From a bacterium (GTDB taxonomy: Bacteria > Bacillota > Clostridia > Oscillospirales > Acutalibacteraceae): a stretch of 12,820 nt of DNA. The notes under the pieces are model-generated. The model worked only from the letters and a program-made list of their open reading frames with translations, was not told where the DNA came from and did not search any database. Shown here piece by piece: positions 6,765 through 12,152 of this stretch; positions within the stretch are counted from its first letter, which is position 1, and each line of letters starts with the position of its first letter. The stretch covers positions 1-12,820 of the forward strand of contig JAHKXX010000191.1 in the NCBI GenBank assembly GCA_020627425.1. The letters run 5' to 3'. A program made the translations under genes and the position numbers.

Positions 6765-6783
6765 CAATAACATATCTTTTCAA
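6757..6783 (-). CDS. Possible 8-codon leader peptide ORF (TTG start)
   Basis: A strong Shine-Dalgarno AGGAGGG (6791-6797) lies 7 bp before a TTG. The frame reads MKRYVIAE and stops at TAA (6757-6759). Only this short frame has a usable distance to that Shine-Dalgarno; a TTG directly abutting it would be too close. The stop lies inside the first leader hairpin. A ribosome pausing here would therefore decide which of the two alternative hairpins forms before the CD3324-family gene is read. Short leader ORFs before resistance genes such as erm and cat are arranged this way, but no resistance gene is present. Not proven to be translated. Confidence 0.4.
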   Translation of the reverse strand: MKRYVIAE

Positions 6784-6806
6784 AACGCAACCCTCCTGTC
6801 CGTCAT

Positions 6807-6835
6807 ATTATAACTAAAACCTGATTACTTGTCAA
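6807..6835 (-). promoter_or_regulatory. Near-consensus promoter of the CD3324-family gene
   Basis: On the - strand: TTGACA (6830-6835), exactly 17 bp, then TATAAT (6807-6812). This is a perfect sigma-A match. The start, near 6800, places the leader Shine-Dalgarno within the first ten bases of the transcript and leaves about 120 bases to the gene. Confidence 0.8.
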
Positions 6836-6878
6836 TTTCAGAATACTACAAATCAAATGCATGGCGTATGAAAAACAC

Positions 6879-6907
6879 TCGACAATTCTTATACTTCGTG
6901 ATACGAT
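6879..6907 (+). promoter_or_regulatory. Promoter of the decayed PadR locus
   Basis: TCGACA (6879-6884), 17 bp, TACGAT (6902-6907): a good sigma-A promoter. AGGAGGT (6920-6926) and the PadR start at 6932 follow directly. The promoter reads into a locus that is now a fossil. It is divergent from the CD3324-family promoter. Confidence 0.6.
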
Positions 6908-6911
6908 GTAT
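6891..6911 (+). promoter_or_regulatory. Dyad operator, probably the PadR autoregulatory site
   Basis: ATACTTCGT (6891-6899), GAT, ACGATGTAT (6903-6911): the half sites are inverted repeats with 8 of 9 positions matching. The dyad covers the -10 box of the PadR promoter. PadR-type regulators typically bind such dyads in their own promoters. The cognate regulator is truncated here, so the site is either orphaned or served by a paralogue elsewhere. Confidence 0.5.
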
Positions 6912-6931
6912 TACACAAGAGGAGGTATGCT

Positions 6932-7025
6932 ATGGATATTCAATTAAAGCGCGGTCTTTTGGATATATGTGTTTTAGCTGCTATAAAAAGTGAGGACTCA
7001 TATGGTTATAAGATCATAAAAGATC
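6932..7025 (+). pseudogene. PadR-family transcriptional regulator, N-terminal remnant
   Basis: From the ATG at 6932, behind a strong AGGAGGT, the frame reads MDIQLKRGLLDICVLAAI and continues KSEDSYGYKIIKDL. This is the first half of a PadR winged helix; intact proteins are about 105-110 residues. The PadR match stops near 7025, and the frame runs out of homology into the next gene's frame, ending at TGA 7094-7096. In intact loci this regulator is followed by a DUF1700 gene and a DUF4097 gene. Here it joins the DUF4097 remnant directly at aaagatctgg, so the rest of PadR and all of DUF1700 are deleted. The DNA-binding surface is incomplete, so no function is expected. Confidence 0.8.
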
Positions 7026-7430
7026 TGGATAATAGCGGCGTGTGCCATAGTAATCGTAGGTGCTGCCATTTTCACGGTAGCTTTGGCAATGGCTGACTGG
7101 AACATAGACAGGATGATGAATGTGAAATACGAAACAAATTCTTATACGATCAAGGAAGGGTTTGAACACCTGAATATCGACGGAGCGTTAGAGGACGTTA
7201 CCTTTCGTCTCTCTGATGACGGGGCTTGCAGGGTCGTTTGCTATGAACAGGAAAAAATGAAACATAATGCACGGGTGAATGACAACACGCTCGACATCAC
7301 CGGAACAGATACAAGAGAATGGTACGAGCGTATAGCTCTGTTCTCGTTTGATTCACCCAAAACAACTTCGGGCGGTAAATGTGAAATCACAACAAATACG
7401 GGTGACATCAGAATAAGTATAAAGGAATAG
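7020..7430 (+). pseudogene. DUF4097-family protein remnant, two deletions
   Basis: In this frame the sequence starts KIWIIAACAIVIVGAAIFTV, a transmembrane helix typical of the N-terminus of DUF4097 proteins. It continues with DWNIDRMMNVKYETNSYTI, and ends EITTNTGDIRISIKE, the usual C-terminal strand. The start codon was lost with the upstream deletion. The ORF beginning at TTG 7083 has no ribosome binding site. A second, in-frame deletion joins FSFDSPK (near the end of the first domain in intact proteins) directly to TTSGGKCEITTNTG at the C-terminus, removing most of the beta-helix. Intact relatives are about 250-300 residues or more; 136 codons remain. These proteins form membrane-anchored beta-helices of unknown role controlled by PadR/DUF1700. 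This copy is certainly nonfunctional as a complete protein. Confidence 0.78.
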
Positions 7431-7492
7431 ACTCAGCCGGCTATCAGTGTTGCACCCCAAAACCGATACACATATTAAATAAATAATTCAGT

Positions 7493-7520
7493 CGGCGGAG
7501 CTTTTTTGAAACCTCCGCCG
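7493..7520 (+). terminator. Stem-loop after the DUF4097 remnant
   Basis: CGGCGGAG (7493-7500) pairs with CTCCGCCG (7513-7520) around a T-rich 12-base loop. The tail GCTTTGTGCT is T-poor, so termination may be partial. It is probably the original terminator of the PadR locus. Confidence 0.5.
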
Positions 7521-7566
7521 GCTTTGTGCTGCTGTCTTTCTCTGTATTCAGGAATGTCGGTTAAAA

Positions 7567-7593
7567 GCTGCCGGTTTGATTGCTCCCGGCAGC
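7567..7593. repeat. Inverted repeat upstream of the anti-sigma gene
   Basis: GCTGCCGG (7567-7574) and CCGGCAGC (7586-7593) form an 8-bp perfect stem with an 11-base loop. There is no T-run on either side, so it may be a partial terminator remnant or a protein site rather than an end of transcription. Confidence 0.4.
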
Positions 7594-7628
7594 AATAGAT
7601 ACGAACAAAGTATTTTTACAAACTAAAA

Positions 7629-7655
7629 TGAACCAAAATGCATTTCAAAGTATCT
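7629..7655 (+). promoter_or_regulatory. Possible ECF-type promoter for the sigma operon
   Basis: TGAACC (7629-7634), 15 bp, GTATCT (7650-7655). ECF sigma factors of Firmicutes often read TGAAAC-N16-CGTA and autoregulate their own operons. The -35 element is close to that; the -10 lacks the leading C and the spacing is short. Only weak support. Confidence 0.2.
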
Positions 7656-7687
7656 AATTAGTGAACAAAGCGAAAGGAGAGGTTATT

Positions 7688-9028
7688 ATGAAAAACCTTG
7701 ATACAGAAAAACTGAAGGCAGCTTACTCCACACCACCGGAGAGCTTTCATAATGCAGTTACAAAAACTCTTGACAGTCTTGAAGAGACAAAGCCTCTTGA
7801 ATTTACCAGACGTAGAACAGTGAGGCTTGTTGCCGTAGCCTGTGCGATAATTGTGCTGGTAGGCACCTTCACTGTAGCGGCGGCGGCTACAGGCTTGTTC
7901 GGACTGATCGCAACAAGAAAGGGTACCTACGGTCTGAATGTTACGGTAGACAGCGGCAGCACTTCGGAATACGAATTCCAAAATATGAATCTGAAATTCG
8001 GTTATCTGCCCGATTCATACCAAAACAGCTCTTCGAGTAAAAACCGGTTTGAATATCGTAACGGAGATGAATATTTCAATGCATGGATCCAGTATATTGA
8101 CAATTTTGACGATGACTATTTGAATGTTGTAGAAACATCAGAGACCGAATATGACGGTCACAAAACTTTGTATATGACCATCAAAGAGGCTGAAAACACC
8201 GATAAATATTTCTATACTTCTTTAAAGTACTTCGATAGGTATAACTGCCTGGTACATTGCAACTGTTCCGACTTTGAGGAGCTTAAGAAAATAACCGAAA
8301 AAATTGATCTGGAGCCTGCTCCCGAGGATCAGAAGCCAGCCGATGTGTTAGATGATTCCGATCATTATTCTTACGACGGAGCGATCGTTGATTATGACAG
8401 AGACGGTCTGGGATTCAGGGATCAGTTCATATCGGGCAGAGTCAAGGAGGTAAAGCTCGGAGAAAACATCCCGCTGAAAACAGCCGATCATGACGGGGAT
8501 ACAGTAAATGTGACCGCAAAAGCCATCTCCATTAAGGAGCAGGACAATATCAACGGACTGGAGAAAAAATGGTTCACTGATCTCGGTCTTGAAACGACCT
8601 TTGATATGTTTTTTAAAGCTGACGGAACACTCATTAAAGAGGCAACCACTACAGTGTATGAGGGCTATGATGAGGATCATCTCGGAGTCGCAAAGGATAT
8701 AACGGATAAGAGACATTTCTATGTAGCCGAAATAGAGCTTACCGCCGAGGATGATATAGACGATTTGCACAGGGTATTCATTGCCGATGTATTTATGTTC
8801 AAGGATAAAAATTATTATGGATACTCTACATTGGAAGGCGAAAGAGCACTCAGTATTTACAGCACAAAGAACGGCGAAAAGCTGAGTCTGAAAAAGGGAG
8901 AACCCGTCACCATAAAGCTCGGATTTATCACAGAGAATGATGTTGCCGATATGACCTACCTGTCTATATCCGCGGTTGACGCAATGGAAGCCGATTATCA
9001 GAATTATATGGTAAAGGTAATAGAGTGA
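7688..9028 (+). CDS. Membrane-anchored anti-sigma-like protein
   Basis: I choose the ATG at 7688: AAGGAG (7674-7679) lies 8 bp upstream. The longer frame from 7661 has no such site. The 446-residue product has a cytoplasmic N-terminus of about 40 residues (STPPESFHNAVTKTLDSLEE, amphipathic, as in anti-sigma domains). A basic RRR precedes one transmembrane helix (about 46-68), and a large extracytoplasmic part of about 375 residues follows. The first outer domain, about 80-200 (FQNMNLKFGYLPDSYQN), resembles DUF4367-type sensor domains; the second (about 215-445) is beta-rich and unrecognised. The gene is 10 bp upstream of an ECF sigma factor, so its role is probably to hold that sigma factor at the membrane and respond to an envelope signal. 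The order is reversed from the common sigma/anti-sigma arrangement. Family assignment rests on topology and neighbour, not a clear motif. Confidence 0.75.
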   Translation: MKNLDTEKLKAAYSTPPESFHNAVTKTLDSLEETKPLEFTRRRTVRLVAVACAIIVLVGTFTVAAAATGLFGLIATRKGTYGLNVTVDSGSTSEYEFQNMNLKFGYLPDSYQNSSSSKNRFEYRNGDEYFNAWIQYIDNFDDDYLNVVETSETEYDGHKTLYMTIKEAENTDKYFYTSLKYFDRYNCLVHCNCSDFEELKKITEKIDLEPAPEDQKPADVLDDSDHYSYDGAIVDYDRDGLGFRDQFISGRVKEVKLGENIPLKTADHDGDTVNVTAKAISIKEQDNINGLEKKWFTDLGLETTFDMFFKADGTLIKEATTTVYEGYDEDHLGVAKDITDKRHFYVAEIELTAEDDIDDLHRVFIADVFMFKDKNYYGYSTLEGERALSIYSTKNGEKLSLKKGEPVTIKLGFITENDVADMTYLSISAVDAMEADYQNYMVKVIE

Positions 9029-9038
9029 GGTATCTGCG

Positions 9039-9506
9039 ATGACTAAGAATGAATTTTCCGAAAAAGTGCTGGAAAGCGAGCAGACACTTTACAGAATATC
9101 AATGTCGATGCTGAAAAATGAAGCAGACTGTGAGGACGCAGTGCAAACGGCTATCCTCACAGCCTATGAAAAGTTAGGGTCACTGCGGGAGGAGCGGTAT
9201 TTCAGAACGTGGCTTGTAAGAATACTGATAAATGTATGTAATATGCAGCTCAAAAAAAGAAGCAGGGTGATAAGTCTGGAGGACGCGACAGGGGTGCCTG
9301 AACCGTCCTTACTGTCACATACAGAGAGTACGGAGCTGCGCCTTGCTATAGAGGCGCTGCCTGTAAAAATAAGGCAGGCAGTGGTGCTGTATTACATAGA
9401 GGATTTTTCTGTTTCCGAAATAAAGAATATACTAAAGATCCCCGAAGGCACAGTAAAAAGCCGCCTTTCAAAAGGGCGGAGCCATTTAAGAAGGATACTC
9501 GGATAA
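9039..9506 (+). CDS. ECF (group IV) RNA polymerase sigma factor
   Basis: The 155-residue protein has sigma region 2 at about 12-75: DCEDAVQTAILTAYEKL for core binding and -10 recognition, then FRTWLVRILINVC. Region 4 at about 98-152 is a helix-turn-helix: LPVKIRQAVVLYYIEDFSV, then SEIKNILKIPEGTVKSRLSK. Region 3 is absent, as in all ECF factors, and the linker (RVISLEDATGVPEPS) is short. The ATG at 9039 has GTGAGGT ending about 7 bp upstream, overlapping the stop of the membrane protein gene. The two are therefore translated from one message. It is expected to direct transcription of envelope-stress or similar genes when released by the upstream protein, including perhaps its own operon. It resembles the small SigV/SigW-like group, but I cannot name a specific regulon. 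Confidence 0.93.
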   Translation: MTKNEFSEKVLESEQTLYRISMSMLKNEADCEDAVQTAILTAYEKLGSLREERYFRTWLVRILINVCNMQLKKRSRVISLEDATGVPEPSLLSHTESTELRLAIEALPVKIRQAVVLYYIEDFSVSEIKNILKIPEGTVKSRLSKGRSHLRRILG

Positions 9507-9544
9507 TGCACTCAGCAGGTTATTAAATCATAACCGGACTAATA

Positions 9545-9600
9545 CAAAAAACAGGCTGTCGCAAAAGCGTAAAAAACGCAGTGCGTCAGCTTGTTTTTTT
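9545..9600 (+). terminator. Strong nested intrinsic terminator after the sigma operon
   Basis: The outer arms AAAAAACA-G-GCTG and CAGC-T-TGTTTTTT pair. Inside them CGCA pairs with TGCG, and the inner GCGT pairs with ACGC around AAAAA. A run of T follows the outer stem. It ends the anti-sigma/sigma operon, 38 bp after the sigma stop codon. Confidence 0.8.
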
Positions 9601-9640
9601 TGGCAAGTGAAAACATCAGTACAGATATAACCCCCTGTAC

Positions 9641-9708
9641 AGCTACCTCTTTTCGCATTTCTATAAAATAAAGCAAAATGCCTCGCACGAGGCGAGGCTC
9701 AAGTAGCT
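9641..9708 (-). repeat. Copy B of the dispersed repeat; terminator of the hydrolase gene
   Basis: The + strand shows CTTTTCGCATTTCTATAAAA, then TAAAGCAAAATGCCTCGC and ACGAGGCGAGGC. Read on the - strand, GCCTCGC pairs with GCGAGGC around a 5-base loop, and ATTTTGCTTTATTTT follows. It is thus a good terminator for the hydrolase gene, whose stop is at 9733. Flanking AGCTAC (9641-9646) and GTAGCT (9703-9708) form an outer 6-bp stem. Similar sequence occurs at 4118-4170 and 10552-10602. Confidence 0.65.
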
Positions 9709-9732
9709 TGTGTCCGGCATAGAAAAGGATAA

Positions 9733-10461
9733 CTAATTAATAATATTATCCTCTATAAAATCGGCTGTTTGCTTTATTTGTTCCGAAGAACTTATTTCCG
9801 GTATACCGTCTCCCTTTTGTGCTCCGTAGCTGCCGAAATAGGAATGACATCCACCTTGTATAATTAATTCTTTTGTGTCGGCGGGAAGAAGAGAATAGCT
9901 ATCCCTGTATTTATTTATATCGAGCACTTTATCATTACTGCCATATATTGAAATAACATTCAGAGATGAATCACTTAAATCAGAAGTAGTATATGCTGCC
10001 AGAAGAATAAGACCGTCAAGCTCATCACGATGTTTATCCGCATACGAGGAAGCTGCATATCCTCCGAGAGAATGACCGCCTATATACCAATGCCTGACCG
10101 ACGGGAACTCTTCTTTGACACTGTTTGCTGCATTAATGTCAAGTATTGCCATATCAAACGGCATTTCATCAATAATGCAGAGAATATCTTTTTTTGCAAG
10201 CTCTTTCATAAGCGGAGCATATGAGCTGTATTCTACTTTGGCACCGGGATAGAATATCAGCCCATGATCATAGCTTTTTGGTGTAAAAACCATTTTTCCG
10301 TTTTCTTTGGTAACTGTCACATCGTTGTCGGATACGGCAGCAGAAAGTGCTGTATCATCTGCATAGTATTTATCGGTGTTGACATAGATAAAAAAAGCAG
10401 CAGACAGTACAAGGAGCACACCAATAATGATCGAAGGTATCAGGATCTTTTTCTTTTTCAA
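9733..10461 (-). CDS. Membrane-anchored alpha/beta hydrolase
   Basis: The start chosen is TTG at 10461: AAAGGGTGG lies about 5 bp upstream. The alternative GTG at 10470 sits inside that ribosome binding site. The 242-residue protein has a basic KKKK start and one hydrophobic segment (about 6-27), a signal anchor that places the enzyme outside the membrane. The alpha/beta-hydrolase catalytic triad is visible: nucleophile elbow GHSLGG (Ser131), GSNDKVLD (Asp177) and GGCHSYFG (His206). The fold type is that of the Abhydrolase_5 lipase/esterase-like group. The substrate is unknown; carbohydrate esters or lipids are plausible for an exported enzyme of this size. It appears monocistronic, with an extended -10 promoter near 10527-10535 and a terminator (repeat copy B) downstream. 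It is transcribed towards the sigma operon. Confidence 0.85.
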   Translation of the reverse strand: MKKKKILIPSIIIGVLLVLSAAFFIYVNTDKYYADDTALSAAVSDNDVTVTKENGKMVFTPKSYDHGLIFYPGAKVEYSSYAPLMKELAKKDILCIIDEMPFDMAILDINAANSVKEEFPSVRHWYIGGHSLGGYAASSYADKHRDELDGLILLAAYTTSDLSDSSLNVISIYGSNDKVLDINKYRDSYSLLPADTKELIIQGGCHSYFGSYGAQKGDGIPEISSSEQIKQTADFIEDNIIN

Positions 10462-10481
10462 ATAAACCACCCTTTCAAAAA

Positions 10482-10497
10482 ACAGTACGACAGTACG
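10482..10497 (-). repeat. Tandem 8-bp repeat in the hydrolase leader
   Basis: ACAGTACG occurs twice head to tail (10482-10489, 10490-10497). It lies 8-10 bp upstream of the AAAGGGTGG ribosome binding site of the hydrolase gene. It could be an operator or a leader element; no known regulator site was recognised. Confidence 0.35.
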
Positions 10498-10526
10498 TTT
10501 AATAGATCATAATTCTCATTTATACC

Positions 10527-10535
10527 ATTATATCA
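10527..10535 (-). promoter_or_regulatory. Extended -10 promoter for the hydrolase gene
   Basis: On the - strand it reads TGATATAAT (TGn plus TATAAT), identical to the element before the 4038 gene. No convincing -35. Transcription from about 10520 gives a leader of about 60 bases holding the tandem repeat. A second TATAAT at about 10565 lies inside repeat copy C. Confidence 0.45.
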
Positions 10536-10551
10536 TTACCGCATTCCGACC

Positions 10552-10602
10552 GCTACAGTTTTTCGTATTATACAAAAGAAAATGTCCCACACGAGTGAGG
10601 CA
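10552..10602 (-). repeat. Copy C of the dispersed repeat; possible terminator of the TMEM175 gene
   Basis: It reads TACAGTTTTTCGTATTATAC, then AAAAGAAAATGTCCCACACG and AGTGAGGC on the + strand. On the - strand it becomes GCCTCACTCGTGTGGGA with a tail CATTTTCTTTTG, aligning with copies A and B. Its stem is only about 5 bp with a G-U pair. It lies 28 bp after the stop of the TMEM175 gene. Confidence 0.5.
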
Positions 10603-10629
10603 GAGTCTGATAGTATCAATAATATGTAC

Positions 10630-11196
10630 TCAGTCAAAACCCCTTTTTCTTGCGATCATAATAAACAAAGCGGCTGCCAATATTCCGATAGATACCAGAG
10701 GCGGCCAGAACAGCACTCCGATAACGGTTCCCAGTGTCTTGATACCTATATCTATCAGCAGGGAAACCCTGACCTTTTTCATATACCTTAACGTTGCTTC
10801 ACGAGGGTCATCCTTTGCAAGGCTGCCGTAGATCAGTATCATCATAACAGTAGTCGCAATTACGACAATACCATAAAATCCCTGTACTGTCCTGCTTGTA
10901 AAATACTCCGAAACAAGACTTGTCGCATATGGAAACAGCGACGAGAAAAACAGCAGCCCCATGCTGAGCCACATTGTACGGTTTGTGATCTTATCGACCA
11001 TATGCCATGCATTATGCAGGCTTGTCCACATAGCTGCAAGCCAGAGAAAAGACAGCGCATAAGCGGCAAAATTGATCCTGAGTGCCAGAAATGCTTCAAG
11101 CGTGGGTGCAGAGGGCTTTTCAAGCTCCAGTACGAGGATAGTCATTACGATAGCTATAACGGCATCCATAAAAGCACCTAAACGATCCTTGTTCAT
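10630..11196 (-). CDS. TMEM175-family (DUF1211) potassium channel
   Basis: The 188-residue, six-helix membrane protein begins MNKDRLGAFMDAVIAIVMTI. This has the family's signature, R-x-x-AF-x-D-A-V-x-AI (R5, F9, D11), in the first helix. In bacterial TMEM175 channels this helix lines the K+ pore, with two hydrophobic residues (here I/V/L positions of IAIVMTILVL) acting as the selectivity constriction. Bacterial members are tetramers of a single six-helix repeat, matching the length here. The ATG at 11196 has AGCAGGTG about 5 bp upstream. It lies 92 bp downstream of the PAP2 gene, separated from it by a terminator, so it probably has its own promoter, though no consensus was seen. Role: potassium leak and membrane potential; regulation unknown. 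Confidence 0.88.
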   Translation of the reverse strand: MNKDRLGAFMDAVIAIVMTILVLELEKPSAPTLEAFLALRINFAAYALSFLWLAAMWTSLHNAWHMVDKITNRTMWLSMGLLFFSSLFPYATSLVSEYFTSRTVQGFYGIVVIATTVMMILIYGSLAKDDPREATLRYMKKVRVSLLIDIGIKTLGTVIGVLFWPPLVSIGILAAALFIMIARKRGFD

Positions 11197-11226
11197 TTAT
11201 TCACCTGCTTTACTTTTAATAATTTT

Positions 11227-11257
11227 TAAAAAATAAGGCACAGACAAAAGCTGTGCC
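11227..11257 (-). terminator. Intrinsic terminator after the PAP2 gene
   Basis: On the - strand GGCACAG (11251-11257) pairs with CTGTGCC (11237-11243) around a 7-base loop, and TTATTTTTT follows. The stem is perfect. It separates the PAP2 gene from the TMEM175 gene. Confidence 0.8.
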
Positions 11258-11288
11258 AAAATAAATTTCCCTATATATCTCCGGGGAA

Positions 11289-11831
11289 TCAGAACTTCAA
11301 ATCAAATACGGGTATACTCGACGCAACGGGTACTGCCGCGATACCGCATAAAACCCCGAGCAGTGCACCGACTATGACATCCGTAGGATAGTGTACCGTA
11401 AGATAAAGCCGCGAAAACGCTATAAGCGCAGCCAATATCAGAGCCGGAACAAACAGATACTGACAGGTGAAGAGAAGTGCCGTAGACACGGCAAACGAGG
11501 TAGCCGAGTGACCCGAAGGAAACGAATACTGCGGCGGATTTTTTATAAGCAGGTATTCCTCAAACTCCTTTTTACAGGGGCGTACACGACGAACAATATT
11601 TTTTATTGTTACCTCGCTTACAAGCCATCCAAAAAACATAGCAAAGACTATGCTGAAGCCCCCAAGCCTGAAATCATTCATCAGCAGCATAGGAAGTGCC
11701 ATGGCAAACCAGACTACACCGCTGTTGCCTGCATATGTAATAATAACCATAAACCTGTTAAGTGCAGGTGTTCTTTTGGTCGTAAGCTTTAAGAGAATCC
11801 TGTCGTCCCACGACTGTATACGCTCAAACAT
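11289..11831 (-). CDS. PAP2-family membrane phosphatase (undecaprenyl-diphosphatase-like)
   Basis: The 180-residue protein has all three PAP2 phosphatase motifs. These are K77-x6-R84-P85 (KNIVRRVRP), PSGH (105-108) and SR-x5-H-x3-D (SRLYLTVHYPTD, R141, H147, D151). About five transmembrane helices place the active site at the outer membrane face. Such enzymes dephosphorylate undecaprenyl diphosphate, phosphatidylglycerol phosphate or diacylglycerol pyrophosphate; the BcrC-like length and layout favour undecaprenyl diphosphate recycling, but this is not certain. AAAGGA lies 7 bp before the ATG at 11831. A leader of about 170 bases precedes it, with a nested hairpin (11935-11974) and a possible 24-codon ORF whose stop overlaps the ribosome binding site. 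It is the only gene of its unit, ended by the 11237-11257 hairpin. Confidence 0.92.
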   Translation of the reverse strand: MFERIQSWDDRILLKLTTKRTPALNRFMVIITYAGNSGVVWFAMALPMLLMNDFRLGGFSIVFAMFFGWLVSEVTIKNIVRRVRPCKKEFEEYLLIKNPPQYSFPSGHSATSFAVSTALLFTCQYLFVPALILAALIAFSRLYLTVHYPTDVIVGALLGVLCGIAAVPVASSIPVFDLKF

Positions 11832-11843
11832 AGATAAATCCTT

Positions 11844-11918
11844 TCAAAAACGGTGATCTACAGAAGTCCTGTACGGTATGCCGGTATATATCGGCTTACC
11901 GACAAAAAGTATTTTCAT
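11844..11918 (-). CDS. Possible 24-codon upstream ORF before the PAP2 gene
   Basis: AAGG lies 4 bp before an ATG at 11918; the frame starts MKILFVGKPIYTGIPYR and ends in RF then TGA at 11844-11846. The stop overlaps the AAAGGA site used by the PAP2 gene (TGAAAGGA), so translation could be coupled. The start resembles that of the 30-codon gene at 12153-12245 (MK, then P and G at the same places, R at 17), which may mean common origin. It could equally be a regulatory leader peptide or chance. Coding status is unproven. Confidence 0.3.
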   Translation of the reverse strand: MKILFVGKPIYTGIPYRTSVDHRF

Positions 11919-11934
11919 AAAACCTTGCCCTGTG

Positions 11935-11974
11935 ATATCCGTGACAGCCGAGGGCTGTATACCGCTACGGATAT
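11935..11974 (-). promoter_or_regulatory. Nested two-arm hairpin in the PAP2 leader
   Basis: ATATCCGT (11935-11942) pairs perfectly with ACGGATAT (11967-11974). Inside, ACAGCC (11944-11949) pairs with GGCTGT (11953-11958) around GAG, with an asymmetric 8-base bulge. There is no T-run, so it is not a terminator. It sits in the 5' leader of the PAP2 transcript just before the 24-codon ORF. Confidence 0.5.
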
Positions 11975-12011
11975 AGTACGAAAACAAAAAACACATTAAT
12001 ACAATAACTTA

Positions 12012-12040
12012 AGTATATCATATTTTTAATTGTTTGAAAA
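12012..12040 (-). promoter_or_regulatory. Candidate promoter of the PAP2 transcript
   Basis: On the - strand: TTTTCA (12035-12040), 17 bp, TATACT (12012-12017) with a TG extension (TGATATACT). Transcription would start near 12005, giving the structured leader of about 170 bases. It lies downstream of the terminator of the small-gene pair. Confidence 0.45.
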
Positions 12041-12071
12041 TATGTTTTTACAAAAAAAACGGCTTACCGGA

Positions 12072-12102
12072 CAAAAAACACGGCGCCCCAAAAGGAGCGC
12101 CG
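12072..12102 (-). terminator. Intrinsic terminator after the small-gene pair
   Basis: On the - strand CGGCGCTCC pairs, with one mismatch, with GGGGCGCCG around TTTT; GTGTTTTTTG follows. A second run, CCGGTAAGCCG followed by eight T, lies directly after. It ends the unit made by the 12410 and 12245 genes. Confidence 0.75.
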
Positions 12103-12152
12103 ACAGAAGAGCGGACATTCTTTTATCATGGTCTTACTGTTTTTAATTGCAT

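Noticed and set aside
7083..7430. An intact 115-residue gene starting at TTG 7083
   Set aside because: No ribosome binding site, and the frame continues upstream through the membrane helix. It is better explained as part of the DUF4097 remnant.
7661..7687. Longer start for the anti-sigma-like protein
   Set aside because: The AAGGAG at 7674-7679 would be coding; the ATG at 7688 is correctly spaced from it.
10462..10470. GTG start for the hydrolase at 10470
   Set aside because: The GTG is part of the AAAGGGTGG ribosome binding site, so the TTG at 10461 is preferred.
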